A stretch of 64,000 nt of DNA, from positions 62,001-126,000 of the forward strand of contig DAOUPZ010000001.1 in assembly GCA_030625885.1 (NCBI GenBank), read 5' to 3'. A model generated the notes under the pieces. The model saw only the letters and a program-made list of their open reading frames with translations. It made no database searches and was not told where the DNA came from. The DNA comes from Clostridia bacterium (GTDB lineage: Bacteria > Bacillota > DAOUPZ01). The position numbers were made by a program, and so were the translations under genes. Positions 8,988-17,052 of the stretch are shown here, piece by piece; the stretch's first letter is position 1, and every line of letters starts with the position of its first letter.

Positions 8988-9123
8988 TAAGGGTGAGATC
9001 TAACTTCTAAAATATAGATTAAGTAACAGTTACTGGGTCATATGAATAATATTATTATAAGAGGTAAATTTGACCATATTTCTGAATAGTAATATTAAGT
9101 AACAGCAAGAAAGGAGGGATAAT

Positions 9124-9993
9124 ATGCAATTACGAAAAGCAATTATCCCAGCTGCAGGGCTTGGAACGCGCTTTTTACCCGCAACAAAAGCTCAACCTAA
9201 AGAAATGCTTCCCATTGTAGATAAGCCAACGCTTCAATATATTATCGAAGAAGCTGTGGATTCGGGAATTGAAACGATCTTAATCATTACGGGAAGAAAT
9301 AAAAAGTCTATTGAAGATCATTTTGACAAATCAGTGGAATTAGAACTCGAACTTGAAAGAAAAGGAAAAATAGATTTATTAAGAGAAATTAGAAAAATTT
9401 CTAATATTGTAAATATTCATTATATTCGTCAAAAAGAGCCCAAAGGGTTAGGCCATGCGATCTATTGTGCCAAAAATTTTATTGGGAATGAACCTTTTGC
9501 AGTTCTACTTGGCGATAACATTGTTGATAGTAAAACCCCTTGTTTAAGGCAATTAATTGAAGCTTATAATGAATACCAAGCAACCATTTTAGGTATTCAA
9601 ACAGTAGCGAAGGAAGAGGTTAATAAATATGGGATTGTTCAAGGTGAGTATATCAAAGATAAAGTCTATAAAGTTAAAGATCTCGTTGAAAAACCTTCGT
9701 TTGAAGAGGCACCTTCAAGTATTGCGATCTTAGGAAGGTATATTATTACACCAAAAATATTTGATATATTAGAGCATACTAAACCAGGTAAAGGTGGAGA
9801 AATACAGCTTACAGATGCTTTAAAGGTAATGGCAAAAAAAGAGACAATGTATGCTTATCATTTTGAAGGTAGATTGTATGATGTAGGTGATAAATTAGGG
9901 TTTCTTCAAGCAACAGTAGATTTTGCTTTAAAGAGAGAGGAGTTAAAAGAAGGACTAATGAATTACCTGGCTGAGACAATAAAAGCATATTAA
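9124..9993 (+). CDS. galU: UTP--glucose-1-phosphate uridylyltransferase
   Basis: The 289-residue cytoplasmic enzyme makes UDP-glucose from UTP and glucose-1-phosphate, for glycolipids, teichoic acids or capsule. Its nucleotidyltransferase signature is IPAAGLGTRFLPATKAQPKE, with KPTLQYIIEEAVDSGI next and VLLGDNIVD at the metal site (about 135). VEKP and GEIQLTDAL, typical of GalU/GtaB, follow. Length fits the family. An AAAGGAGGG site lies just before the ATG. It has its own terminator at 10041. Its position beside the glycosyltransferase genes suggests it supplies their sugar donor; that link is an inference. Confidence 0.96.
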   Translation: MQLRKAIIPAAGLGTRFLPATKAQPKEMLPIVDKPTLQYIIEEAVDSGIETILIITGRNKKSIEDHFDKSVELELELERKGKIDLLREIRKISNIVNIHYIRQKEPKGLGHAIYCAKNFIGNEPFAVLLGDNIVDSKTPCLRQLIEAYNEYQATILGIQTVAKEEVNKYGIVQGEYIKDKVYKVKDLVEKPSFEEAPSSIAILGRYIITPKIFDILEHTKPGKGGEIQLTDALKVMAKKETMYAYHFEGRLYDVGDKLGFLQATVDFALKREELKEGLMNYLAETIKAY

Positions 9994-10040
9994 TGTATCT
10001 TTGAAGCAATTTGTTTTAAAAGAAGGTGAATTTAAGAAAG

Positions 10041-10073
10041 ACTGCTGATAAAATTATGGTCAGCAGTTTTTTT
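10041..10073 (+). terminator. Intrinsic terminator after galU
   Basis: ACTGCTGA pairs with TCAGCAGT, followed by a run of T. Confidence 0.85.
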
Positions 10074-10189
10074 AATACGGGTTCTTTGTATTTACACGAT
10101 TTAATAGTTGTTTAATAAGTGATTTGTTTATTGACTTTGTGGTGTATAATGGATATATGTAGAATTTTACAACAAAGAAGGGATATATT

Positions 10190-11041
10190 GTGAAAGAGAA
10201 AATAGGATTAGTGCTTGAAGGTGGGGGATTAAGGGGGATATATACTTCAGGTGTCCTCGACTATTTTATAGATGAAAATATCTATTTTCCTTATGTGATT
10301 GGTGTTTCTATGGGAGCCTGTAATGCAGCTTCATACGTATCAAAACAGCGGGGAAGAAATAAAACTGTTAATACATGTTTTCTAAAAGATAAAAGATACA
10401 TCAGTTATAGAGGACTTTTAAAAACGGGTAGTTTATTTGGGATGGATTTTATTTTTGATGATATACCAAACAGGTTGGTTCCTTTTGATTATCAGCAGTT
10501 CGCACAATCTGGTCAAAAATTTATCATTGGTGCAACGGATTGTGAAACGGGTAAACCAGTATATTATCTTAAAGATGAATGTGATGATATACTTAAAGTC
10601 ATAAAAGCGTCCAGCAGTTTACCTTTTGTCTCAAAATTTGTTGAGTATGAGGGTAGAGAATTATTGGATGGTGGTATTTCCGATTCCATTCCGGTAAGAA
10701 AATCTTTGGTTGATGGAAATGAAAAAGTGGTTGTTGTTTTAACGAGAGATGAAGGGTATCTTAAAAAGCCGGTCAAGTTTAAGAAGTTGGTTTACAGAAG
10801 GTACAACCAATATCCAAATTTAGTAGATTCAATCATCAATCGGCACCAAATGTATAATGAAACTTTGAGTTTAGTTAGAGAATTAGAAAAGCAAGGTCGA
10901 GCTTTTGTGATCAGACCCAGTCATCCCCTTAAAATAGGAAGGGCAGAAAGAAATAAAGAAAAATTATTAGCCCTTTATGAATATGGATATAACGAAGCGA
11001 AAATGATGGGTGAGAAATTAAAAGCGTTTATAAATGAATAG
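10190..11041 (+). CDS. Patatin-like phospholipase family protein
   Basis: The 283-residue acyl hydrolase has the oxyanion segment GGGLRGIYTSGVLDYF near the N-terminus. The nucleophile Ser is in GVSMGACNA (about 42-50) and the catalytic Asp in LLDGGISDSIP (about 160-170), so the Ser-Asp dyad is complete. No signal peptide is visible, so it is probably cytoplasmic or loosely membrane-bound, acting on lipid acyl esters. Translation starts at GTG, with AAGAAGGGA upstream and a TATAAT-like box at about 10145. It is monocistronic with a terminator at 11065. It is distinct from the second, longer patatin at 51926. The physiological lipid is unknown. Confidence 0.9.
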   Translation: MKEKIGLVLEGGGLRGIYTSGVLDYFIDENIYFPYVIGVSMGACNAASYVSKQRGRNKTVNTCFLKDKRYISYRGLLKTGSLFGMDFIFDDIPNRLVPFDYQQFAQSGQKFIIGATDCETGKPVYYLKDECDDILKVIKASSSLPFVSKFVEYEGRELLDGGISDSIPVRKSLVDGNEKVVVVLTRDEGYLKKPVKFKKLVYRRYNQYPNLVDSIINRHQMYNETLSLVRELEKQGRAFVIRPSHPLKIGRAERNKEKLLALYEYGYNEAKMMGEKLKAFINE

Positions 11042-11064
11042 AATCTTTCAAAGGGAAGTAATTT

Positions 11065-11096
11065 AGCCTTTGTGTGAAAAGCACAAAGGCTTTTTA
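11065..11096 (+). terminator. Intrinsic terminator after patatin gene
   Basis: AGCCTTTGTG pairs with CACAAAGGCT and TTTTT follows. Confidence 0.85.
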
Positions 11097-11178
11097 GTTT
11101 CTTTGCTCAATGCTGGCATCCGAAGGGAAACTTTCATACTATGAATTAAAACATTTAGTGTAGAAATGTTATTTTGTA

Positions 11179-11209
11179 TTGACATTTGAGTTACTCTAAC
11201 CTTTACAAT
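11179..11209 (+). promoter_or_regulatory. Promoter with 19-bp spacer before the merR-like gene
   Basis: TTGACA and TACAAT are 19 bp apart, longer than the normal 17. The spacer holds a small dyad (GTTActcTAAC). A 19-bp spacer is the hallmark of promoters activated by MerR-family proteins, so autoregulation by the downstream gene is likely. Confidence 0.6.
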
Positions 11210-11267
11210 ATTATCAGGTAACCTTATAATTAAACTATCTGAATGAAACCAATAAATGTAAGAATGG

Positions 11268-12095
11268 ATGGTATCTATGAAAGATAAGTTTTTAATTGGT
11301 GAACTGGCAAGACTTTTTAACATCAGTACAGATACATTAAGGTATTATGGTAAAATTGGACTGATGAAGCCTGAAGAAGATGTAAAAAATGGATACAGGT
11401 ATTATAGCGTTAGAAAAGTTTTTGAACTCAGTCGAATTCTATTTTTTAAGAGCCTTGATATTTCTTTGAAAGATATTAAAAAATATATGAGTAATAAGAA
11501 TCGGGATAATTTGTTAACTTTACTTAAGCGTAAAGAAACGGAAATTGATGCTAAAATTGACCAGTTAGTAAATTTGAAAAAAAAGATTTCTAGCAAGTTG
11601 GAATTGTTGGAAAATATCGATTATGATATTAATCAGATTAAGATAAAAAGATTTCCTGAGGGTAAAGGCATTTTCTTAAATATTGGCTATCCCAAAAATG
11701 ATTTTGAAATAAAACAGTCATTAATCAATAATAAAGAATATATGAAGATCAGTTCCTGGTTGATTGAAGGGCAAGTGTATGCCTCTATGGCAAAAGAAGA
11801 TATACTTAAAGGGAATTTTAATAAATATAGATATTTTATCAATATAGTAGAAGAACATGTGTTACATGGAGAAGCTATAGTTATACCTGAAAATGATTAT
11901 GCATGTATTGTGTTTTTGGGACCACTTAGCAAGAAAATTGGGCATTATTATGAAACACTTGTTCATTGGATTGAGGAAAATGGATATGAAATAGTAGGCG
12001 ATTCGATTGAGAAAAATATTGTAGACTACGATTTTTCCAGTCATGAAGAGGAATTCATTACTGAAATTCAAATTCCCGTAACAAGGAATAATTAG
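11268..12095 (+). CDS. MerR family transcriptional regulator with effector domain
   Basis: The 275-residue regulator has an N-terminal MerR winged helix (FLIGELARLFNISTDTLRYY, then GLMKPEE and GYRYYS). A helical dimerisation arm rich in Lys and Leu follows (about 75-125). The C-terminal domain of about 150 residues looks like the GyrI-like ligand-binding domain of BmrR/BltR-type multidrug regulators. The ORF begins ATGGTATCTATG; the second ATG at 11277 is equally possible because no strong site separates them. Small-transporter genes of the DMT superfamily follow at 12167 and 12936 and may be its targets. That is an inference from position. Confidence 0.88.
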   Translation: MVSMKDKFLIGELARLFNISTDTLRYYGKIGLMKPEEDVKNGYRYYSVRKVFELSRILFFKSLDISLKDIKKYMSNKNRDNLLTLLKRKETEIDAKIDQLVNLKKKISSKLELLENIDYDINQIKIKRFPEGKGIFLNIGYPKNDFEIKQSLINNKEYMKISSWLIEGQVYASMAKEDILKGNFNKYRYFINIVEEHVLHGEAIVIPENDYACIVFLGPLSKKIGHYYETLVHWIEENGYEIVGDSIEKNIVDYDFSSHEEEFITEIQIPVTRNN

Positions 12096-12166
12096 ATGTA
12101 CTGATAGACTTTGAAAAATGTGTTTTCAACATGAGTTATTCAGTCATAATATTGAGGTGAAGGTCT

Positions 12167-12592
12167 GTGTTGTATTATTTTGCGATTTTGCTTACCATTA
12201 TTTCTAATATCTTTTATCATCTTTCGCAAAAAGTAGTACCTAATAATGTTAATCCGATTATATCGTTGATTGTGACATACTTTGTTTCGATTGTAGGATG
12301 TATCGTATTGTTGCCTTTTTTCCCACTGAATACAGGACTGATTGAATCATTTAAAAGATTAAACTGGGGGAGTTATGTTTTAGGTTTAGCCCTCATCGGT
12401 TTAGAATTAGGGTTTTTACTGGCATACAGAGCAGGATGGAGCATCAGTTTTGCGGGGGCATTTTCAAATGTTGCTGTTACGTTATTATTAATTCCCATTG
12501 GAATATTATTATTTAAAGAAAGCGTTACATTAACCAGCGGATTAGGGGTAGCATTTTGTATTCTTGGCTTAATATTGATTAACTTGAAGTAA
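12167..12592 (+). CDS. Small EamA/DMT-superfamily membrane protein
   Basis: The 141-residue protein has four or five membrane helices. This is half the length of a typical DMT transporter, so it probably works as a dimer. The helical hairpins and the ending VTLTSGLGVAFCILGLILI match the second EamA half. Start is GTG with TTGAGGTGAAGG upstream. It lies 71 nt after the MerR-type gene in the same direction, so it could be co-transcribed and regulated by it. A palindromic repeat begins at its stop codon. Substrate unknown. Confidence 0.8.
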   Translation: MLYYFAILLTIISNIFYHLSQKVVPNNVNPIISLIVTYFVSIVGCIVLLPFFPLNTGLIESFKRLNWGSYVLGLALIGLELGFLLAYRAGWSISFAGAFSNVAVTLLLIPIGILLFKESVTLTSGLGVAFCILGLILINLK

Positions 12593-12750
12593 GGCATATT
12601 CAAAAAATAACACGTCAGTATGTTAGTCTATTTTGCGTCATACTGCATCAACAGAACCCGATGATAGAACCCACTATCAACGGAACCTGTTTCTTTGCCT
12701 GACACAAAATATCCGTCGCATCTTTGACTTGTTATTTTTTTCATAAGCCT
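12592..12750. repeat. MITE-like palindromic element, family 1, long copy
   Basis: The ends are imperfect inverted repeats of about 26 bp: AGGCATATTCAAAAAATAAC on the left; the reverse complement of the right end reads AGGCTTATGAAAAAAATAAC. The shorter relative at 32699-32780 shares the ends and a core (CGACGGATATTTTGTRTCAG). This copy carries about 77 nt more in the middle. It abuts the stop codon of the preceding gene. There is no coding potential for a transposase, so any mobility would be in trans. Confidence 0.75.
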
Positions 12751-12935
12751 AATGGTAGTAAAAGAAAGAGATAGGATTAAATGATATTAATTATAGGATG
12801 TGATATAAATCTTCTCTAAAAGGTGTATATTTTAAGAAAAATTCTAATTTCGTTGTCGACAATATGCAGTAATTAGGTGGTAAGAGTTATTCTAAGAAGA
12901 TACTGAATGTAAATTTTACGGAGAGAGGCGTTAAC
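12593..12935. other. Intergenic region with palindromic element
   Basis: This gap of 343 nt is filled to 12750 by the MITE-like element. The remaining 185 nt are AT-rich, with the promoter region and the GGAGAGAGG site of the next gene. No further gene seen. Confidence 0.5.
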
Positions 12936-13871
12936 ATGAAGATGGATCAACATCTTAAAGGTTATTTAATGGTTGCTGGGGCAGCCATATGTTTTGGGGT
13001 TGTCGGCATACCAGGAAAAATATTGCTTGATCATCAAATCCCCCCATTGACTATTGGGTTATGGCGATTGTTGCTGGGTTTCATAATGTTGTTTTTATTC
13101 CTTTTAATTAAAAATCCCCAGTTGCTAAAAATTGATAAGAAAGGTCTCATATATTGTGCTTTACTTGGGCTGGTATCAAATGCATTACAAAACTTTTTTT
13201 ATTTCAATGCCCTTCAAAGAACAACGATGGCTACAACGACTGTTTTATTATATACGGCCCCTGTATTTATTATTATTATGGCCAGAATATTTTACAAAGA
13301 ATTATTGACGCCTGTAAAAGTTATTTCTCTTTTTTTATGTATTGGAGGGTGCTTTTTAACGATAACAGGTGGTGATCTAGCCGTATTGAAATTAAGCTTA
13401 TTGGGTGTACTAATGGGGATTGGTTCAGGTTTTTGTTTTGCATTCTTAACGATTTTTAGCAGGGCGTTATTAGATAGTTATAACCAGTTGACTATTATTT
13501 TATATGCTTTTGGATTTGGAACATTATTTCTTATGTTGTTTGTAAATCCGGTGGGAATTTTTAGACAGAACTTGAATTTAAAGATATGGTTAACATTGTT
13601 GTCAATAGGTTTTGTTTCTACTGTATTATCATACGTGTTATATGTTACGGGAATATCAAGCGGTATTGAATCATCGAAGACGGGTATTATCAGTACATTT
13701 GAAGTGGTTGTATCTGTTGTTTGTGCTTTTATATTTTTTGATGAAAAGATATTTGGTTGGAAGTTGATTGGTATTCTAATGGTGATCGCTTCAGTGATCA
13801 TTGTGCAGGTTGTGAAAAAAGAGTCAAAGCGTATCGTTGCAACTGACGCTTCAATAGATTTGACGCAATAA
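12936..13871 (+). CDS. DMT superfamily transporter (EamA family)
   Basis: The 311-residue inner-membrane transporter has ten hydrophobic helices arranged as two EamA repeats (about 8-140 and 155-290). The first repeat has GVVGIPGKILL and PPLTIGLWRLLLGF; the second has GFCFAFLTIFSRALL. Members export metabolites, amino acids or drugs; substrate cannot be predicted. An ACGGAGAGAGG site lies 9 nt before the ATG. A strong shared terminator follows. Confidence 0.88.
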   Translation: MKMDQHLKGYLMVAGAAICFGVVGIPGKILLDHQIPPLTIGLWRLLLGFIMLFLFLLIKNPQLLKIDKKGLIYCALLGLVSNALQNFFYFNALQRTTMATTTVLLYTAPVFIIIMARIFYKELLTPVKVISLFLCIGGCFLTITGGDLAVLKLSLLGVLMGIGSGFCFAFLTIFSRALLDSYNQLTIILYAFGFGTLFLMLFVNPVGIFRQNLNLKIWLTLLSIGFVSTVLSYVLYVTGISSGIESSKTGIISTFEVVVSVVCAFIFFDEKIFGWKLIGILMVIASVIIVQVVKKESKRIVATDASIDLTQ

Positions 13872-13917
13872 TTTTATGGTGATATGACTTGAGATGAGAT
13901 AGGGCAAGTGTATACAA

Positions 13918-13945
13918 CAAGCCGGTACTTTTGGGTACCGGCTTG
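13918..13945. terminator. Bidirectional terminator
   Basis: CAAGCCGGTAC pairs perfectly with GTACCGGCTTG between convergent genes, with T-rich flanks. Confidence 0.85.
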
Positions 13946-13954
13946 CTTATTGTA

Positions 13955-14389
13955 TCAGAGTGTCCTTCTTTTCTTTAATAGTTTAGCCAATGATGAAACA
14001 AAAATAATGCCTATTGTGATGGCGCCGCTGCTAAATATGGCTTCAGTTCCGGTTTTTGCAAACCCGTAAAAGTCGCGATTGATCAAATTAACCATTGAAA
14101 GGTATATACCATATCCCGGAACAAGAGGAACGATTCCGGGGATGATAAATATTGTGACGGGTTTTTTATCGATTATTGCAAATATTTCACCGAGTATGCC
14201 GACGACTGTAGAGGCGATAAAAAGGGAAAAAATGATAGAAGAAGTTAGTTTATCGATGTATATATATAATATCCAGCTTATTCCTCCTGTTAAGCCTGCA
14301 TAAATAATTGATTTTTTCGGAACGTTGAAAAGAATGGAAAAACCTACAGTGGATATAAAAGAAAAGATAAACTGTTTTAAAAAGAACAT
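13955..14389 (-). CDS. Threonine/serine exporter, small subunit (ThrE C-terminal/YjjB-like)
   Basis: The protein is about 144 residues with four or five membrane helices (PGIVPLVPGYGIYLSMVN is typical of the YjjB/DUF3815 family). I place the start at 14389 rather than 14419. The GGAGGTG site lies just upstream, and the ATG then overlaps the stop of the large-subunit gene by one base (TAATG). The two proteins correspond to the two halves of ThrE and are expected to form one exporter of threonine or serine. Family members are not all tested for substrate. Confidence 0.85.
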   Translation of the reverse strand: MFFLKQFIFSFISTVGFSILFNVPKKSIIYAGLTGGISWILYIYIDKLTSSIIFSLFIASTVVGILGEIFAIIDKKPVTIFIIPGIVPLVPGYGIYLSMVNLINRDFYGFAKTGTEAIFSSGAITIGIIFVSSLAKLLKKRRTL

Positions 14390-15165
14390 TAAAAAACACC
14401 TCCATATAGATGGTGCCATAGTTCAAGAATAGAACCAACGCCAACGGCAATAGATATGGCGATTAAGACAGCTTCCGCGATTTTTGTTACACCTGCGATT
14501 AAATCTCCAGATATGGAATCCCGCAGGCCATTAGTAAGAGCCACACCAGGGACAAGCGGCATAACTGACCCGACGATGATCATATCTATTGTTTGCACAA
14601 GACCTATTTTTTTTGCAATAAGCGCCAGCAAGGCAATTAAAGCCCCGCTGGTTGTGTTGGCAAGAAAAGCCGTCTCACTTATTTGTTCCATCTTTTGATA
14701 GGCAAGTATAGCAATCATCGAAATTAAAAAAGCTAATATGAAGTCGTAAAATCCGCCGCCGAATAAAAGTGTAAAAAAGGCGGAAGCCATACCGGTACAA
14801 ATTGTAACCACACTTTTTCTATATTTTTCTTCTTTATCAATTGTTTGCAGTTCTAATAATGCGTTTTCTAAACTCATGTCACTATGAGAAAATTCTCTGG
14901 CAAAACGATTGACTTTTGCGATTTTACGTAAATTAATGGTTCTGCTTTTGACTCTTTTTAAGGAGTTGATACCATCCATTTGATCATCAGCTACAAATAT
15001 ACCTGTAGGGGTAACAAATGAATTAACGTAATTTAAGTCTTTGGATTGGCATATTTTCTCTATAGTATCTTCTACCCGGTACGTTTCTGCACCGTTTCTT
15101 AAAAGTATTTCGCCTGCATAAAGCGCGATTCTTAAAATTGCTTTTTTATCATTATGTTTCATCAT
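14389..15165 (-). CDS. Threonine/serine exporter, large subunit (ThrE N-terminal/YjjP-like, DUF1212)
   Basis: The 258-residue protein has a soluble N-terminal part of about 120 residues (ALYAGEILLRNGAETYRVED, the family signature). Five helices follow, with LVPGVALTNGLRDSISGDL in the loop between helices, also family-typical. It is translationally coupled to the small subunit gene. Together they should form a proton-driven exporter of small hydroxy amino acids in the membrane. An inverted repeat (GTGTATA ttg TATACAC) lies 30 nt upstream and may be an operator. Confidence 0.88.
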   Translation of the reverse strand: MMKHNDKKAILRIALYAGEILLRNGAETYRVEDTIEKICQSKDLNYVNSFVTPTGIFVADDQMDGINSLKRVKSRTINLRKIAKVNRFAREFSHSDMSLENALLELQTIDKEEKYRKSVVTICTGMASAFFTLLFGGGFYDFILAFLISMIAILAYQKMEQISETAFLANTTSGALIALLALIAKKIGLVQTIDMIIVGSVMPLVPGVALTNGLRDSISGDLIAGVTKIAEAVLIAISIAVGVGSILELWHHLYGGVF

Positions 15166-15194
15166 ATCATCCCACCTTAGATTAGTGAAAAATT

Positions 15195-15211
15195 GTGTAT
15201 ATTGTATACAC
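15195..15211. promoter_or_regulatory. Inverted repeat upstream of the exporter operon
   Basis: GTGTATA-TTG-TATACAC is a perfect 7-bp palindrome 30 nt before the ThrE-type start, a plausible repressor operator. No matching regulator gene is adjacent. Confidence 0.4.
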
Positions 15212-15344
15212 TAACATCATAATCCTAAACTGTTTTTTTTACAATACAAAAATGAACAGGGCATAAGTAACACCCTATTGAAGCATTCTAAATATCTTTT
15301 AAATTAAGTTTAAACGTAGCAAGAATGAAAGGGGATCTTTTCTA

Positions 15345-15656
15345 GTGAATACAGGTAGTTTGTCTCTTATAAGTATTATTATTGCATTAATTATTATTGG
15401 GTTGGCTATATTTATGATTTTTACAAAAAAGAAAATAAATCAGGAACCTAACTACAAAACATTTTTTATTATCGGTTTAATATGGCTGCCTACAGGAATT
15501 GTGACTAAAAATTATGGGCTAATGGGTATGGGGTTAGTATTTTCGATTATCGGTTTGGTAAGCAAAGATCTGATTCTTTCAAAGAAGATCACGATGGTGG
15601 GTTTAACAGTGTTACTGGTTATCGGAATGATTAGTTACTACATTTTAAAAAGGTAG
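15345..15656 (+). CDS. Small three-helix membrane protein
   Basis: The 103-residue protein has three hydrophobic segments (about 7-27, 38-75 in two parts, and 82-100) and a short basic loop after the first. It starts at GTG with GAAAGGGGA upstream. No family recognised. It is monocistronic and followed by a dispersed repeat. The regular helix pattern and good ribosome binding site support a real gene. Confidence 0.65.
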   Translation: MNTGSLSLISIIIALIIIGLAIFMIFTKKKINQEPNYKTFFIIGLIWLPTGIVTKNYGLMGMGLVFSIIGLVSKDLILSKKITMVGLTVLLVIGMISYYILKR

Positions 15657-15986
15657 GCTTTAATGGTAGGGTCTTCTGGTTATAATATAATGTAAGAAGG
15701 AATTTACATTGTGGGTTTGCAGGAAAAGTGAAGGCAAGATCAGGGACATTCCACGAGGTACGAGTGGTGTGTCCCCATGTTGCAAGAGCAACTTTAAATG
15801 CAAAATTTTTATTGCAAAGCATATAGTTAGTGTTTTTTTATAATAGTTCACTATAATTTTCACTAAAATAATATTAAAAATAACTTTGAAAAGGTGTATG
15901 TTTAAATTAAGGAAGTATATAATAAATAAAGAAAGATAAAGTGAACTACTTAATAAGTTCAAATAGATTAAAAAGGAGAGTGTGTT
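15657..15986. other. Intergenic region with family-2 repeat
   Basis: This gap of 330 nt holds repeat copy A and then an AT-rich promoter region for the toxin-antitoxin operon. The long minus-strand ORF here only reads through the repeat. Confidence 0.5.
15700..15822. repeat. MITE-like element, family 2, copy A
   Basis: The element contains the hairpin GGGACATTCCACGAGG/GTGGTGTGTCCC and ends AAATGCAAAATTTTTATTGC. It is nearly identical in its core to 26182-26312. Partial copies are at 30310, 38544 and 54862. The ends form imperfect inverted repeats. Confidence 0.8.
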
Positions 15987-16331
15987 ATGCCACAAATTAT
16001 TAAGAATGATTTAAGAGATATTATCGGGAAATTAGTATCTGTTTCAGATTTGAGTAGAGGAATGGCTTCAAAGATCATACAAAATGTAGGGAAAAACAAG
16101 GAACAGTATATAGTTGTAAAAAATAATAAACCTGAAGCTGTTATTCTTTCAGTTGATGAATATATGGAACTCATGGAAGCAAAAGAAAACTTGGAACTTT
16201 TACAAATGGCTCAAGTTAGGATAAAAGAATCTATTCCAGAAGAAATTTTATCTCATGAAGAAGTATTAGAAAGATATGAGATTAAAGAAGAAAAATTGGA
16301 TGAACTTATGGACTTCGTGGAGATTGAGTAA
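15987..16331 (+). CDS. Antitoxin, Phd/YefM family
   Basis: The 114-residue antitoxin has an N-terminal DNA-binding fold (DLSRGMASKIIQNVGKNKEQ) and the family motif IVVKNNKPEAVILSVDEYMEL (about 40-60). The acidic C-terminal tail should wrap the toxin. Members neutralise a RelE/Doc-type toxin and repress their own promoter. A strong AAAAGGAGAG site precedes the ATG. The stop overlaps the toxin start by one base (TAATG), which couples their synthesis. Confidence 0.9.
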   Translation: MPQIIKNDLRDIIGKLVSVSDLSRGMASKIIQNVGKNKEQYIVVKNNKPEAVILSVDEYMELMEAKENLELLQMAQVRIKESIPEEILSHEEVLERYEIKEEKLDELMDFVEIE

Positions 16332-16687
16332 TGTGGCAGGACAAGTATTTAAAAGAAGCATTGAAAGATTTAGATAAATTGGACAAAGAGTTTAGAGAGT
16401 TTGTTTTAGCTGGTATTAAAAAAGTAACGCAAAATCCTTTACCCCAAAGTGAAGGTGGCTACGGTAAACCATTAGGTAATATGAAAGGTAACAACCTGAC
16501 AGGATTTTTTAAGATTAAGTATAGAGGAATTGGCATAAGAGTTGTTTATACGTTAGTTAGAGATAAGAAAGTGATGAATATTGTAGTTATATCTAAGCGT
16601 GATGAAAATCATTGTTATGAAGCAGCGGACAAAAGAAAGAAAAAATATAAAGAAAATATTTTTAAAGATGTTTTCAAGGGTAGATAA
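16331..16687 (+). CDS. Toxin, RelE/ParE family
   Basis: The 118-residue basic protein has the RelE/ParE fold pattern. LKEALKDLDKLDKEFREFV forms the N-terminal helices. GKPLGNMKGNNLTGFFKIKYR and IRVVYTLV form the sheet, followed by VVISKRDENHCYEAADKR. Most family members are ribosome-dependent mRNA endonucleases; some inhibit gyrase, and the sequence does not decide. It is coupled to the Phd/YefM antitoxin. It sits among decayed genes and repeats, suggesting an accessory locus. Confidence 0.9.
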   Translation: MWQDKYLKEALKDLDKLDKEFREFVLAGIKKVTQNPLPQSEGGYGKPLGNMKGNNLTGFFKIKYRGIGIRVVYTLVRDKKVMNIVVISKRDENHCYEAADKRKKKYKENIFKDVFKGR

Positions 16688-16721
16688 TTAATTGCACGAA
16701 TAATGATAATCAATTAGTGTT

Positions 16722-16826
16722 GATTTTAACGGGAATACATATGATAAAGTCGTATTTAATGAGGACGGGAAAAGTTGCTTATTGGAAAACTTTCAGAAAA
16801 TTATAGAGCATAAAATAAATGAGTAA
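16722..16826 (+). pseudogene. Orphan coding remnant, unidentified
   Basis: An open frame without a start reads DFNGNTYDKVVFNEDGKSCL and on to a stop. It has the composition of real protein but is only 34 codons. It probably is the tail of a lost gene between the toxin and the broken nucleotidyltransferase. I cannot assign a family. Confidence 0.4.
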
Positions 16827-16834
16827 GTGATTCA

Positions 16835-17050
16835 TTCAAGAAGAAAGAAATGATATTTTTCGAATATTATCTAAACACAGCGTAAAGAAAATTCAGGTGT
16901 TTGGTTCTGTAGCAAGAGGGGAAGAAACTTCTAATTGCATTAAAAAATGATTTACGATTTTTGCTATATAGACAGGTAGATGTTGTTATCCAAGAAGCCA
17001 TTCATTGGAGAATTAAGGAACAAATAAAGAATGATATAATTTTATTTTAA
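16835..17050 (+). pseudogene. Broken minimal nucleotidyltransferase (MNT-type)
   Basis: The first frame reads RNDIFRILSKHSVKKIQVFG then SVARGEE, the MNT/nucleotidyltransferase G-S motif. After TSNC the frame breaks and resumes as NDLRFLLYRQVDVVIQEAIH to a stop (QIKNDIILF). The middle with the SDIDL-type catalytic aspartates is missing, so an internal deletion plus frameshift inactivated it. MNT proteins usually pair with HEPN proteins as toxin-antitoxin or antitoxin adenylyltransferases; no HEPN gene is left here. Confidence 0.75.
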
Positions 17051-17052
17051 CT

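Noticed and set aside
15660-15995. 111-residue minus-strand ORF
   Set aside because: It reads through the family-2 repeat and the toxin-antitoxin promoter region; the sequence is an artefact of AT-rich DNA.
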